From positions 620,001 through 684,000 of the forward strand of contig MQVO02000006.1 in NCBI GenBank assembly GCA_001986395.2: a stretch of 64,000 nucleotides of DNA, given 5' to 3'. Positions 10,254 to 20,571 of the stretch are shown here, in pieces. Each line of letters starts with the position of its first letter. Positions within the stretch are counted from its first letter, which is position 1. The notes beneath the pieces were generated by a model. It was not told the DNA's origin and did no database searches. It worked only from the letters and a program-made list of their open reading frames with translations. The position numbers and the translations under genes are program-made. This stretch comes from Irpex lacteus (lineage: Eukaryota > Basidiomycota > Agaricomycetes > Polyporales > Irpicaceae).

Positions 10254-13200
10254 CTAGAAGTGGTCCACGTTAAACACCCATTTTCCTTCCTCGATATCGA
10301 AACTCTCGAAGTGTGTATTCTTCATCTTCTTCAAGCGGTTCAGGTGCTTGATAGCAGAATGGTGTTTCTCGTCCTTGATCGGCTCGCGAGTCGCCTTGTC
10401 CAAGGCCCAACAGTGCACCAACGAAATGCGAGCGGCTACGTTAAGACCTTGGCCAGGGGGTGGCTTATCCGTCTCATCTGAGTCGGGATACACACTGCAC
10501 TCCTTGTCGTCGAACCGCACGATATCACCGAGCAACTCGGTTGTTCTGCGTAGACCGGTGAGATCCACGGGTTCAAGGAACTCGATCTCGCCGTAGCCCA
10601 CCCGTCCAACGACGAGGTTCTTGACGTTGAGGAGTTCTGCGTAGCTCATCTTCTTGAGGTCAGATAGAGATGGTCGAACGTAGTAATCTCCGTCCTTGAG
10701 CTCTCCAGCAGACCCATCTCCTGATTCCACAGATTCTATGGTCGCCTGCGCAGAGAACTTTCCGGTTGGTTTTGGCTGGTGAGCTTTGCTCGCTGGCGTT
10801 GGGGTCTCGTCACGACGACCATACCCAGACGCAGCAGCGGCCTCGGCTTCTCGAGCAGCAATGCTCAATGTGGGGCTGAAAGTGATCTTACTCGACTTGC
10901 CAAAGAGATCTGATGGCTCGACCTTTCGGTTCAGCACGAGTTTCTTCACGCTTTGCCGCGGCCCAGTGCCTAAGCCAGGGCTCGCCGTGCTGCCGTTCGG
11001 GAAGCCGTCGGCACCTAGGATACTCTTGTTGTTGGACAACGAAAGTGCACCTGGCTTTCCAGACGTCAGTGAGACCTGAACACCCAGTGACTGGCCGTGA
11101 GATCCGGGGAGCGATGTAGATGTTGAAGTGAAGCCGCGCAACCTCGATACCGCGGGGGTGTACCCAAGCTGTAATCTAGGGATAGGTGACCGCGTTTGGA
11201 TCTCAGCGAGAAGGTTACTTTTCTTCTTTGGCGGTTCGAGGGGGATAGCCCGTGGGCCTGGAGGGAGCAAGTTGAAGATGGGAAGGCTGGCGCCGATGGG
11301 TTGTGCAATGGAGGCTGTAAGACCGCCCTGTTGGGCTCCTACGGGCTGTCCGGCTTGGTTACCCGGGGCACCGAACGGGTTGGAGTTCAGAAGTGAACCT
11401 CCAAACGCGTTGCCGCCGGGTTGTTGGTTCTGCTGTACGCCAAGAGTAGTCGCGGGTTTGGAGAACAAACCGGTACCTCCAGCAGCACTGCCAAAGAGGT
11501 TATTGGTGGGTTGTGTGTTCGTTTGACCAACGGGAGTTCCGAAGAGGTTGTTGGTTTGCTGGGCAGGTGCAGTATTGTTGGCCGCAGGTTGGCCGAAACC
11601 GCCACCGAAGAGGCCAGTACCGGTAGTTCCAGCAGGCTTGTTGAAGAGAGAGAAACCTGTTCCGGGTTGCTGCTGCTGCTGTTGAGGCTGCTGTTGGGTG
11701 TTGTTATTACCGAATAATGTTCCGCCCGTATTGTTTCCAAACAAGCTACCGCCAGGTGCTGGTTGATTTGTCGGCTGTTGGGTGCCAAAGACTACAAGAA
11801 ATGAGCACATAACGATATCACACCATACTAATGGGAGACTTACGACCTGTACCTGCCGGCTGTTGGGTTTGCTGGTTTTGGGTCTGTTGATTTTGCCCGA
11901 ACAAACCACCAGTGTTACCAAATAAGCCACCCGTTGGCTGGGTACCTGGCTGGGCACCTTGAGTCTGTTGTGGTTGCGCTCCAAACCCGCCGAACGTGTT
12001 TGTCGTTGGGGCTGTCTGCCCGAATAACGATGGCTTGGGAGCATTTGCGTTTGTGTTAGTACCTGAAGAAGTCTAAGTATATGTTTCTTCATTCGAACAC
12101 TTAGCAATATCTACCAAATCCTCCAAATGTATTGGTCGTTTGTTGGGGCTGTTGTTGGGGCTGGCCAAACAAGCCAGTACCAGTGGCTGCTGGTTGCTGC
12201 GTATTCGGCTGGCCGAAAGTGCTGCCGGCGGTGCCAAAGGTGTTCGTAGTATTCGTGGTACCTATATGAACGTGAGCCATTAAGTTTGATAACAATCGTA
12301 GAGGATCTACCGAATCCACCGAAAGGTTTTGGCTGTTGAGATTGCGCTCCAAATGCGCCACCGCCGAACAAACTGCCAGCTTGCTGCTGGGGCTGTTGTT
12401 GCTGCTGCTGTTGTTGCTGAGGTTGACCAAAGCCGCCAAACGTATTGGTCTGCTGGGGCTGCTGTTGCTGACCGAAAGCACCCCCGCCGAATAGACTACC
12501 CCCAGTCGCAGGCTGAGCCGATGTACCCGCAGCGGGTTGCCCGAATCCGAACGTCGTGGGGGCCGCAGCGCTCGTGCCTGCAGCCGCGTTGTTATTGTTC
12601 GTGCCAAACCCACCAAAAAGTGAGGTCGTTGGCTGAGCGGGGGCTGCAGGCTGTCCGAATATACCAGTTGATGGCTGAGGCTGAGTGGCTGGAGCACCAA
12701 ACGTTGTCTGGCCAAACGCTCCGGCCGTTTTTTCGACCTTGCTGATAGTCCTGTAGACGCAATTCCTGAAGCGAGTGATAGTAAATTGTCTGCAGTAATG
12801 AGCGAGATATGTTAAGTACTTACTTCGAAAGAACTTCCTCGGTACGCTGGCATACATGATATACTTTGGTACTGCAATGTTGCGCTCGAAGCGAGTGTCC
12901 CATCCTTTTCAGTGAAGACGGCATATGGAGGATTGGAGGTGCCCGTGGTTACTGGTGCGACGGTATCATAAGTTCCCGTGGTAGAATTTGCTGTGAGGTT
13001 AGGTCAATCCTGCTCCGGGACCAGATAAAAAGATGAACGCACTGCTTGTCGCCGCACCGAATCCGGTTGCAGGCTTCGCTCCAAATAACCCAGTTCCCGT
13101 CCCTCCGAACGCGCTCGTAGTGTTATTGGTGGGTTGTGCACCGAAGATGCCTCCTCCAGTGGTATTCGTACCCGTCGGTGCACCACCAAAGGCCCCTGTG

Positions 13201-13685
13201 CCTCCTCCTCCAAAAGCAGACGTCGTCCCTGTTGTAGTGCCAAAGCCTCCGAATCCGGTGGTGGGTTTCGGGGCCCCGAACATACTGTTACCAGTAGCTG
13301 CGGTATTGTTATTTGTTCCGAATCCACCTAAATAATAGTGAGTCAGTCTCAATTTCTCCATTATGAGCACGCCACGCACCGAATCCAGTGGTTCCAGGGG
13401 TAGCTGTGTTAGTCGTGCCGCCAAGGCCACCAAACATGGGATTTGTGGACGGCTGCTGCTGCTGAGGTTGTTGTGGTTGACCAAAAGCGCCGCCTGCCCC
13501 GAATGCTGCGTGACATGTTAGAAGGGCGCGCGAAATGGAGGTTGATTGGTAGACTTACCATTGGCAGTTCCAAACGCAGAGGTCCCTGCTGGCTGGCCGA
13601 ACGTGGAGGTGCCTGGCTGCTGTTGCTGCTGCTGGTTCTGCTGAGGTTGACCCCACGTCGATGTTACGTTGCTACCCCCGAACAT
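10254..13685 (-). CDS. NUP98: FG nucleoporin, Nup98/Nup116 family, with GLEBS motif and autoproteolytic-type C domain; apparent +1 frameshift
   Basis: This is a nuclear-pore protein whose FG repeats form the permeability barrier and whose GLEBS motif docks the mRNA-export factor Gle2/Rae1. The start MFGGSNVTSTWGQPQQ leads into FG/GLFG repeats with poly-Gln and Asn. The GLEBS (about 12740-12920) reads YQSISCMPAYRGSSFE then ELRLQDYQQGRK. More GLFG repeats follow, then a linker and the C-terminal domain: GDYYVRPSLSDLKKMSYAEL, NLVVGRVGYGEIEFLEPVDL, and the end KWVFNVDHF. The protein stops at His-Phe, the residues just before the cleaved bond in Nup98-Nup96, so no Nup96 is attached, as in Nup116/Nup100. 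An A6 run (T6 on +, 12728-12733) shifts the frame right after the GLEBS; with five A the frame would read straight into the FG repeats. Length is about 1000 residues. It shares a 222-bp promoter with RPA2. Confidence 0.92.
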
Positions 13686-13907
13686 CGTTTGTCGGTCGTT
13701 TATCGTCGTGGTCGCGGATGGAGGAACAGTCCAAGCCTGCGATGTCCTTGACGCGTTTAAGCGGACTTTGTCGGAGTCTCAATCCGCGTCGCGTTGGGCG
13801 CCTGTCAAACCATGCAATAATTTTAGTATCTGAGACAAGATCATCGTCCCGCCCTTTTCTTTGCCGTCGGTCACAACGGTCTCTGCAACCTGGTGCAGCG
13901 CATCAAA
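13686..13907. promoter_or_regulatory. Bidirectional promoter, nucleoporin / RPA2
   Basis: 222 bp lie between the ATG of the nucleoporin (minus strand) and the ATG of the RNA polymerase I subunit (plus strand). Both 5' UTRs and both promoters must fit here or overlap the genes. No TATA box is obvious, as expected for housekeeping genes. Confidence 0.6.
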
Positions 13908-16900
13908 ATGCCCGACGGAAGCTCTCGAACACCTCAGTCAACGTTCGATACTTTGCGAAGAGAGAGCAACTTCAAGAACCCGCCAAAGGATGGACATGCC
14001 GTACCAATCTTAAATGAATTCGTTACACCAATACTAGAATCCTTCAATGCGTTATTCGACGACTCGAAATTACCACGCGGAGATGGAGATGGTAGTGGTC
14101 TGCTTACTCTTGGAATCCAAGGCATTGGCGAGCGTGTAGTGTTCGACGGCAAAGGAGACATAGGATTGGAGAGCGGGCAGCGGGGTTGGGGTAACAGACT
14201 AACCAGTGCGTGCACTCTTTCACATGTGGTTCGTAGAGAAGTTTATATACTTTCTTCCAGTGTGGTACGAGGGAGTCTCGATAGCGCGGCCAATGGTTTC
14301 TGACAAAGCGCAGACTGCTAAAGAGCGCAAAGTGTTCCCGACCGAGGTTAGTTTACTACCGGAGTGCTGTAGCTCAAATATGCGAGTTCGTATTGCGTGG
14401 GATCCTTGTTATACTCACCCACTCTCTAGGCACGTGAACGATTAACCTCCTATCGAGGGCGTATGATGGCCAAGATATGCTGGCGAATAAATGACGGCCC
14501 TATAGAAACAGAGCATCGCGACTGTGGCTTAGTTCCTATCATGGTTCGCGTACGTATGCCAAAACTCTCTTCCAGTTTCAGCCTCAAACATCGATTTAAC
14601 AGTCTGTGCGTTGCAATCTTCGCGATATGTCTTCCCTCCAACTCGTACGCCACCACGAAGAACCAGAAGAGTTCGGAGGCTACTTTATCATCAACGGAAA
14701 CGAACGTCTTATTCGTTATCTTATCCTACCCCGCCGAAACCATGTTATCTCTCTTATTCGACCCTCATTCACCAACCGCGGCCCTTCCTATACCCCTCAG
14801 GCCGTCCAGATTCGTTGTGTCCGGGAGGACCAGACGAGCGTCACCAACACCTTGCATTATCTCTCAAACGGCTCAGCCATGCTTCGTTTTAGCTGGAGAA
14901 AACAGGAGTACGTGATCCCTATCATGCTCATTCTCAAAGCACTCGTCGGAGCTTCAGACAAGGAAATCTTTGAGGGCGTCATGATGCAGGAGTACGACGA
15001 TACATTCCTGACGGACCGAGTCGAGTTGCTGCTGAGAAGTTTCAAGATGTACAGTCTCTATACAGGTGATCAATGTCTGGAGTATCTTGGTGACAAGTTC
15101 CGTGTAGTCCTCGGGCTACCAGAAGACTGGACGAACAAGGCTCTCGGTATTTGGCTTATCGAGAAGCTTGTTCTCGTGCACTTAGATTCTCCCAGAGATA
15201 AATTCCGGATGCTACTGTACGTCGCTTTCATACTTACCAACTCAAGGCATTTTGACAGAACAATCTTTGTAGCTTCATGCTCAGGAAATTGTTTGCCGTC
15301 GTTTCTGGGTCATGTTGTGTCGATAACCCTGACTCTCCTCAACATCAAGAGGTTCTCCTGCCCGGCACTCTTTACGGCATGATCATCAAGGAGAAGTTGG
15401 ACGAAGCTTTGACGAACTTCCGTCGCAGTATAGCTATCGATGTAGAGCGAGGAGAGCCTTCCGTTGACTTCTTCGACAGTGAGTCCGAAATAAACATCCT
15501 GAAGACCCACTAAACAACACATAATCCAGAGCGTTACATCAAGAAGATGCTGGCCAAGACCAATTACGACATAGGTGCACGACTATCAAATTTCCTCGCT
15601 ACAGGAAACCTTGTATCACCGTCCGGACTTGACCTGCAGCAAGCTTCTGGCTTCACTATTGTAGCAGAGAAACTCAACTGGCTACGATACATCAGTCACT
15701 TCCGGTCCATACATCGTGGTGCTTTCTTCGCCGAGCTGAAGACTACGACTGTCCGAAAGTTGCTTCCTGAAGCCTGGGGTGCGTTTTTGATGCTGCTACA
15801 GATGTTCTGACGTCATTAATTTACGATATAACATGCGTATAGGTTTCCTCTGCCCGGTACACACACCCGATGGCTCCCCTTGTGGTCTCCTCAACCATCT
15901 TTCCCGAACATGCCGCATCGTCACCCAACCTCTCGCCGTCGCCCACATCCCCTCCCTTCTCGTCGCACTCGGCATGACACAGGCCTTCAGTCCCAAGGTC
16001 GACGGCCGCAAGAACCTCTGTATCCAGTTGGATGGCAGAGTAATTGGGTGGGCGCCTCAAGCTACTCTGCAACAAATGGCCAGAACGCTTCGTCTTTGGA
16101 AAACCGAAGGCAAGAATAACATCCCCTTGGACCTCGAGATCGGGTTTGTACCTGTGTCGCATGGAGGCCAATATCCTGGATTGTTCTTGTTTGCGTCGAG
16201 AGCCCGTATGATGCGCCCTGTGAAGTACTTGGCGAATGGCAAGGACGACCAGATCGGGTCGTTCGAGCAAGTGTACATGGACGTTGCTTGTACGCCGGAG
16301 GAGATTGAGAAGGGCGTTTCAACTCATGTGGAACATTCACCTACGAACTTCTTGTCGATATTGGCTAACTTGACGCCATTCTCGGACTTCAATCAGGTAT
16401 GTTATCTCCCTGCAGCGATTACTACTGCTCTGTTCGTGCTCACATTGTTCGCAGAGTCCCCGTAATATCTATCAATGTCAGGTATGCCACAATTTTTACT
16501 CTCACGCATGAAACAGTGTTAATGTCGTTGAACGTACAGATGGGTAAGCAGAGTATGGGTACACCAGCCACAGCACTCCGACATCGTACGGATAACAAGC
16601 TCTACCGCCTGCAAACCGGCCAGAGCCCCATTGTGCGCCCAAACCTGCACAACACGTATGGTATGGACTCCTTCCCCAACGGCACTAACGCTATCGTCGC
16701 GGTCATCTCCTATACCGGCTACGACATGGAGGACGCCATGATCTTGAACAAATCCGCACACGAGCGCGGATTCGGTTACGGAACCATCTACAAGTCTCAG
16801 ATCGTCGACTTGAAGGACCTACAAGGTAGAGCACAGTCTTCGTCTACGCCTACTTTGCACTTTGGCTTTGGGTACGACATCAAGACGGAAGGCGATCGGA

Positions 16901-18168
16901 GGCATACCTGCTGCGATTTCATCGACTTTGACGGACTTCCCTTTGTTGGAGGGAGGATATCACCAGGAGAGCCTCTTGCTGCGTATGTGGACGACGTTAC
17001 GGGCAGAACCAAGTTTGTGAAGTACAAGGGTGACGAAATTGCTTATGTCGACACTGTCCGTCTTCTCGGTACGTAGAGGCCACATTTTCCCATTTATTGA
17101 ATCTGGTCTCATTATCGTAACAGGAAACGATGCTGGTGACTCGGAGCTGCAGAAGATCCATATCACGCTTCGTATCACTCGTGCGCCGGTGATTGGCGAC
17201 AAGTTCTCCTCCCGTCACGGACAGAAGGGTGTCTGCTCGCAGAAATGGCCCATGGTCGACATGCCGTTCTCCGAGAGCGGTATGCAGCCCGACGTCATCA
17301 TCAACCCTCACGCCTTCCCCAGTCGCATGACTATCGGAATGTTGGTCGAGAGTATGGCTGGTAAAGCTGGCGCGATGCATGGCATAGCTCAAGATGCCAC
17401 ACCCTTCCAGTTCACTGAAGAAGACACCGCAGTCGACTACTTTGGTGAACAGCTGAAGGCCGCGGGGTACAACTACTACGGAAACGAGCCGATGTACTCG
17501 GGCATCACGGGTCAGGAGTTTGCTGCAGACATCTACTTTGGTGTCGTCTACTATCAACGACTGCGGCACATGGTGTTGGACAAGTTCCAAGTCAGAACGA
17601 CAGGTCCTGTTGATCCAGTGACTCGACAACCAGTGAAGGTGAGATGACTCCACGATTCTTGAGCTGCGGGTCGGTTTTCTGACTTCATGTTGAATAGGGT
17701 CGTAAACGTGCCGGTGGTATACGTTTCGGAGAGATGGAGCGTGACGCTCTCATTGCTCATGGAACATCGTTCCTGCTGCAGGATCGACTCATGAACTGTT
17801 CGGACTATTCCACCGCATGGGTCTGCAGAACGTGTGGTAGTCTGATCTCGCTTGGTTACGACAACGTAAGCCTTGGTGAGATGACTGTTGGACTGTCGGG
17901 ACAACTCAAGCCTACGGGACCGGGCGGCGAGTACTGTAGATCATGTCGGGCAGCGGCGGAGGAAGAAGACGAGAGGCAGAGGAAAGCACTTGCTACCGGT
18001 CAGAACGTTGGTCAGAACGGTCTGCGGGTGGCGATATCGTCGTCTCAGGTGCTGGGACAGGCCACGAAGGGCGCTGATTTAGACATCGTCGCCATTCCAT
18101 TCGTGTTCAGATATCTCTGTGCGGAGCTCGCTTCTATGGGCATCGCGGTATCTTTAGAGGTGCGCTAA
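13908..18168 (+). CDS. RPA2: DNA-directed RNA polymerase I, second-largest subunit
   Basis: This is the beta-like subunit (yeast Rpa135) of the nucleolar polymerase that transcribes rDNA. The N-terminus [20 protein letters not shown] and the block with [20 protein letters not shown] separate it from Pol II and Pol III homologues. Core blocks follow in order: [66 protein letters not shown], and [19 protein letters not shown]. The hybrid-binding and clamp part contains [19 protein letters not shown] zinc site is formed by CRTC (about 17828) and CRSC (about 17937). The protein ends [20 protein letters not shown]. About 12 exons give roughly 1200 residues. One small exon (SPRNIYQCQ, about 16455-16481) lies between two short introns and joins in frame with DFNQ and MGKQ. 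No defect is seen. The start at 13908 fits Rpa135; an upstream in-frame GTG is not a start. Confidence 0.97.
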
Positions 18169-18655
18169 CGGATCGTTCTTGTGGGTTCTTCGTTTCTTCG
18201 TGGCAGATAGCCGTGGCCGTCGCTGCACGTCGTACGCGTCAGCACTTATTCATTGTATCTCCTTAGTAATCACTCCTTAGTCAGCAGTATGCTGCACCTC
18301 AAAATGTACCAGTAGTCACGCCGTATACATTTCTCTTCGCATGTTCTCATGTTCTGGGCTGCAAACGAGTTCCTGAATTATGCCTGAATTTTGACTGGTA
18401 TGACAATGTTGTGATTTGTGGATGGGATGACATTATAGAACCAAAAATAAAGTGCTACCGCCGAATCTTATCAGATAGTACTACTGCGGCGCATAGTAAA
18501 ATTGTCCCTGAAGTATTATTTGGTGGGGCCGCTTTCTCGGACGTATAAAGTCGACCGTCCATGTCGTCTCCACACACCACCCCCTCGCCGTTCAACCACC
18601 TCGCTGCATATACCCACGGAAGCCTCTCCTATCCTCCTTAGCGATAATACCCTCA
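18169..18655. other. Intergenic region, RPA2 to AIM32-like gene
   Basis: 487 bp holding the RPA2 3' UTR and the promoter of the next gene. A TATAAA lies at 18544-18549. I see no coding frame or repeat. Confidence 0.5.
18544..18549 (+). promoter_or_regulatory. Possible TATA box for the AIM32-like gene
   Basis: TATAAA lies 107 nt upstream of the ATG at 18656 within a non-coding stretch. The distance is plausible for a fungal core promoter with a short 5' UTR. This rests on motif and position alone. Confidence 0.4.
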
Positions 18656-19876
18656 ATGTTCGCCTCATTGCGTTCCGTTAAAGCAGCTATGCTTAGGCAC
18701 AATACCGACGCCGATGCAACGGCAGCCATACTCAAGGAAGGCCAGGTCCCAGTAGCCGAAGACCCCTGCAGAGCATGTGCGGATCCGTGCGACGAAGGGC
18801 ACGACGAGTACCCCGCCCGATTCGATGTAGACATGGAGACTCAAATGCTAGGCTCTATGAAGCCCTACGCAAGACAGGTACGTCTGACCTGTGCAATGTA
18901 TCTTAGTAGATTCTGAAACTGACATATGACGAACCTCGGATAGCTCGTTGTGTCAACCGGAAAAGCTGATTGGGCCCACGATGTCACGTCGGTCTCGGGC
19001 TCGGGCGCACATTACCTGGACGCCACCTCCTCTCACAGCACGCACCTCCCCCCTCACCTCCAGCACCCACAAGAGAAGCAAATTCCTGGTGTGCACTCTA
19101 CAGCAGAAGCAAAGAAGACTACTGTCCTCAATGGAAGCCATCACACCATCTCCGAGGACCAGAATAAGGACACCGTCCTTGTATTACCAGACTACAAGGT
19201 CGTGGCGGAGGTGGAGAGGAGTAGTGACGGTGCGAAGGCATTTTGGAAGGATGTACTTGCAGAGAAAGGAACGGAGAAGATCTCACATGTACTGCCGTAT
19301 GCCTGCGTAATTCTCCTTTGTGAATTTTCCATTCATTCTCTTCTTCAACCATCCTCTGACTATTATGTCTTCGACCCAGGTTCACACAAGAAGAGGGACA
19401 ACCGCTGTCACATTGCCGCCCCTAAACTCGAGCACGGACTCTCTGTTGCCCTCGAGCGGCACGACTGGGAAGTCCACACCCAACTGTCCGAGCATGATCT
19501 CGAGCACAAGCCGTCAGATAATGACGACGCCGAAGCCGCATACCTCGCGCAGCTGAAAGACGCAGCCGAGTCTAAGCGTACGCTCATCCTCAAAGTATCA
19601 CATATCGGAGGACACAAGTTTTCAGGAAATGTCATTGTGAGTATATTCCATCCACGTAGCTGGGGTGAGATGATAGATGGACGAGGTTATTGACCGACGC
19701 TATCGCAGATATATACCCCAACTGGTGCCAGTATCTGGTATGGCCGAGTGACGCCACATCATACCGAAGCGGTGGTCCGCGATACCATCCTCGGTGGTAA
19801 GGTCATCCCTGAGCTGCTCAGGGGAGGTATGAACTTGACACGAGCCGATGGGAAGAAGACGTTAAACGATTGGTAA
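18656..19876 (+). CDS. AIM32: Sucrase/ferredoxin-like Fe-S protein (Aim32/Apd1 family)
   Basis: This is a thioredoxin-fold ferredoxin-like protein. Yeast Aim32 and Apd1 bind a [2Fe-2S] cluster through two Cys and two His. Seen here: CRACADPCDEGHDEYPARFD near residue 40, VVSTGKADWAHDVTS, then VILLCSHKKRDNRCHIAAPK (joined across an intron at about 19320-19379), and SHIGGHKFSGN, whose H-x3-H matches the His ligands. The end IIYTPTGASIWYGRV is a family signature. Length is about 340 residues from four exons. The N-terminus MFASLRSVKAAMLRH is basic and could be a mitochondrial presequence, which favours Aim32 over cytosolic Apd1, but this is inference. A low-complexity insert of His, Ser and Pro lies at about 19010-19080. 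The old name 'sucrose cleavage protein' should not be read as an enzymatic claim. Confidence 0.88.
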
Positions 19877-20571
19877 CGTTCGCGTCCCAGTGACTGTCAA
19901 CAGTCTTGTCAGAACGAGTTTAGATGCCCTCGCGATGCGTGGGGCTACTTTCGATATCTTACGGTCTTCGGTAGATCTAGAGACATTTCTTGTATTTATT
20001 GGGTATATTATCGACCCCCTCACAGGGAATTTACTGGCACACTTGTATATGCATGGCTTCACGACATAACAACATGTCTTGATGACCAGTCCAAGACTCG
20101 CAATCACACAAAACGACATTCCTGAGAAAAATGAGAAACATTAATTCTACAAGTAATCTACAGACATTTATATCACTTCTGCATTGTACCAGCCCAAGAC
20201 ACAAAACACGACGAAAGAAAAGGAAAATAGACGAAAGAAGGCAGGGGAAAATAGAGTACGTAAAGCCGTTATATACGTGATCATGAGGGCATAAGATCCT
20301 CGACCGCGGCGGTGAATGATGATAATACAATTGGTTGTGAGTATGAGTGGAATATGGTTATACAACGTGCAAGGGACGTGGATTGTTCGTGTTGAGAGAC
20401 CGAGTCGAGTCGAGCCGAGCCGAGTGAGGTGGACCGTAATAATGATAGGTTGGTTGTGAGCACCTAGAGCTTGCATATGCGGGCGACTGGAAAGCGAGGA
20501 GGGGGGAGAAACAGTGGTAGGGGTGTCACGTGGAGCAGAGAAGGGAAGCCAGAGTTTCCTCAGCCGAGTGT
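19877..20571. other. Convergent intergenic region, AIM32-like / SCH9
   Basis: 695 bp between two 3' ends. It holds the pentamer repeat at 20401-20425 and several A-rich stretches. Long frames here have no start context or domain. Nothing else is seen. Confidence 0.5.
20401..20425 (+). repeat. Short tandem pentamer CGAG(T/C), five copies
   Basis: Five adjacent CGAGT or CGAGC units lie between two convergent 3' ends. The array is too short for a classic minisatellite and has no visible function. It could vary in length between strains. Confidence 0.7.

Noticed and set aside
12329..12745. Plus-strand frame over the nucleoporin
   Set aside because: Shadow of FG repeats rich in Gln and Asn codons, which leave other frames open.
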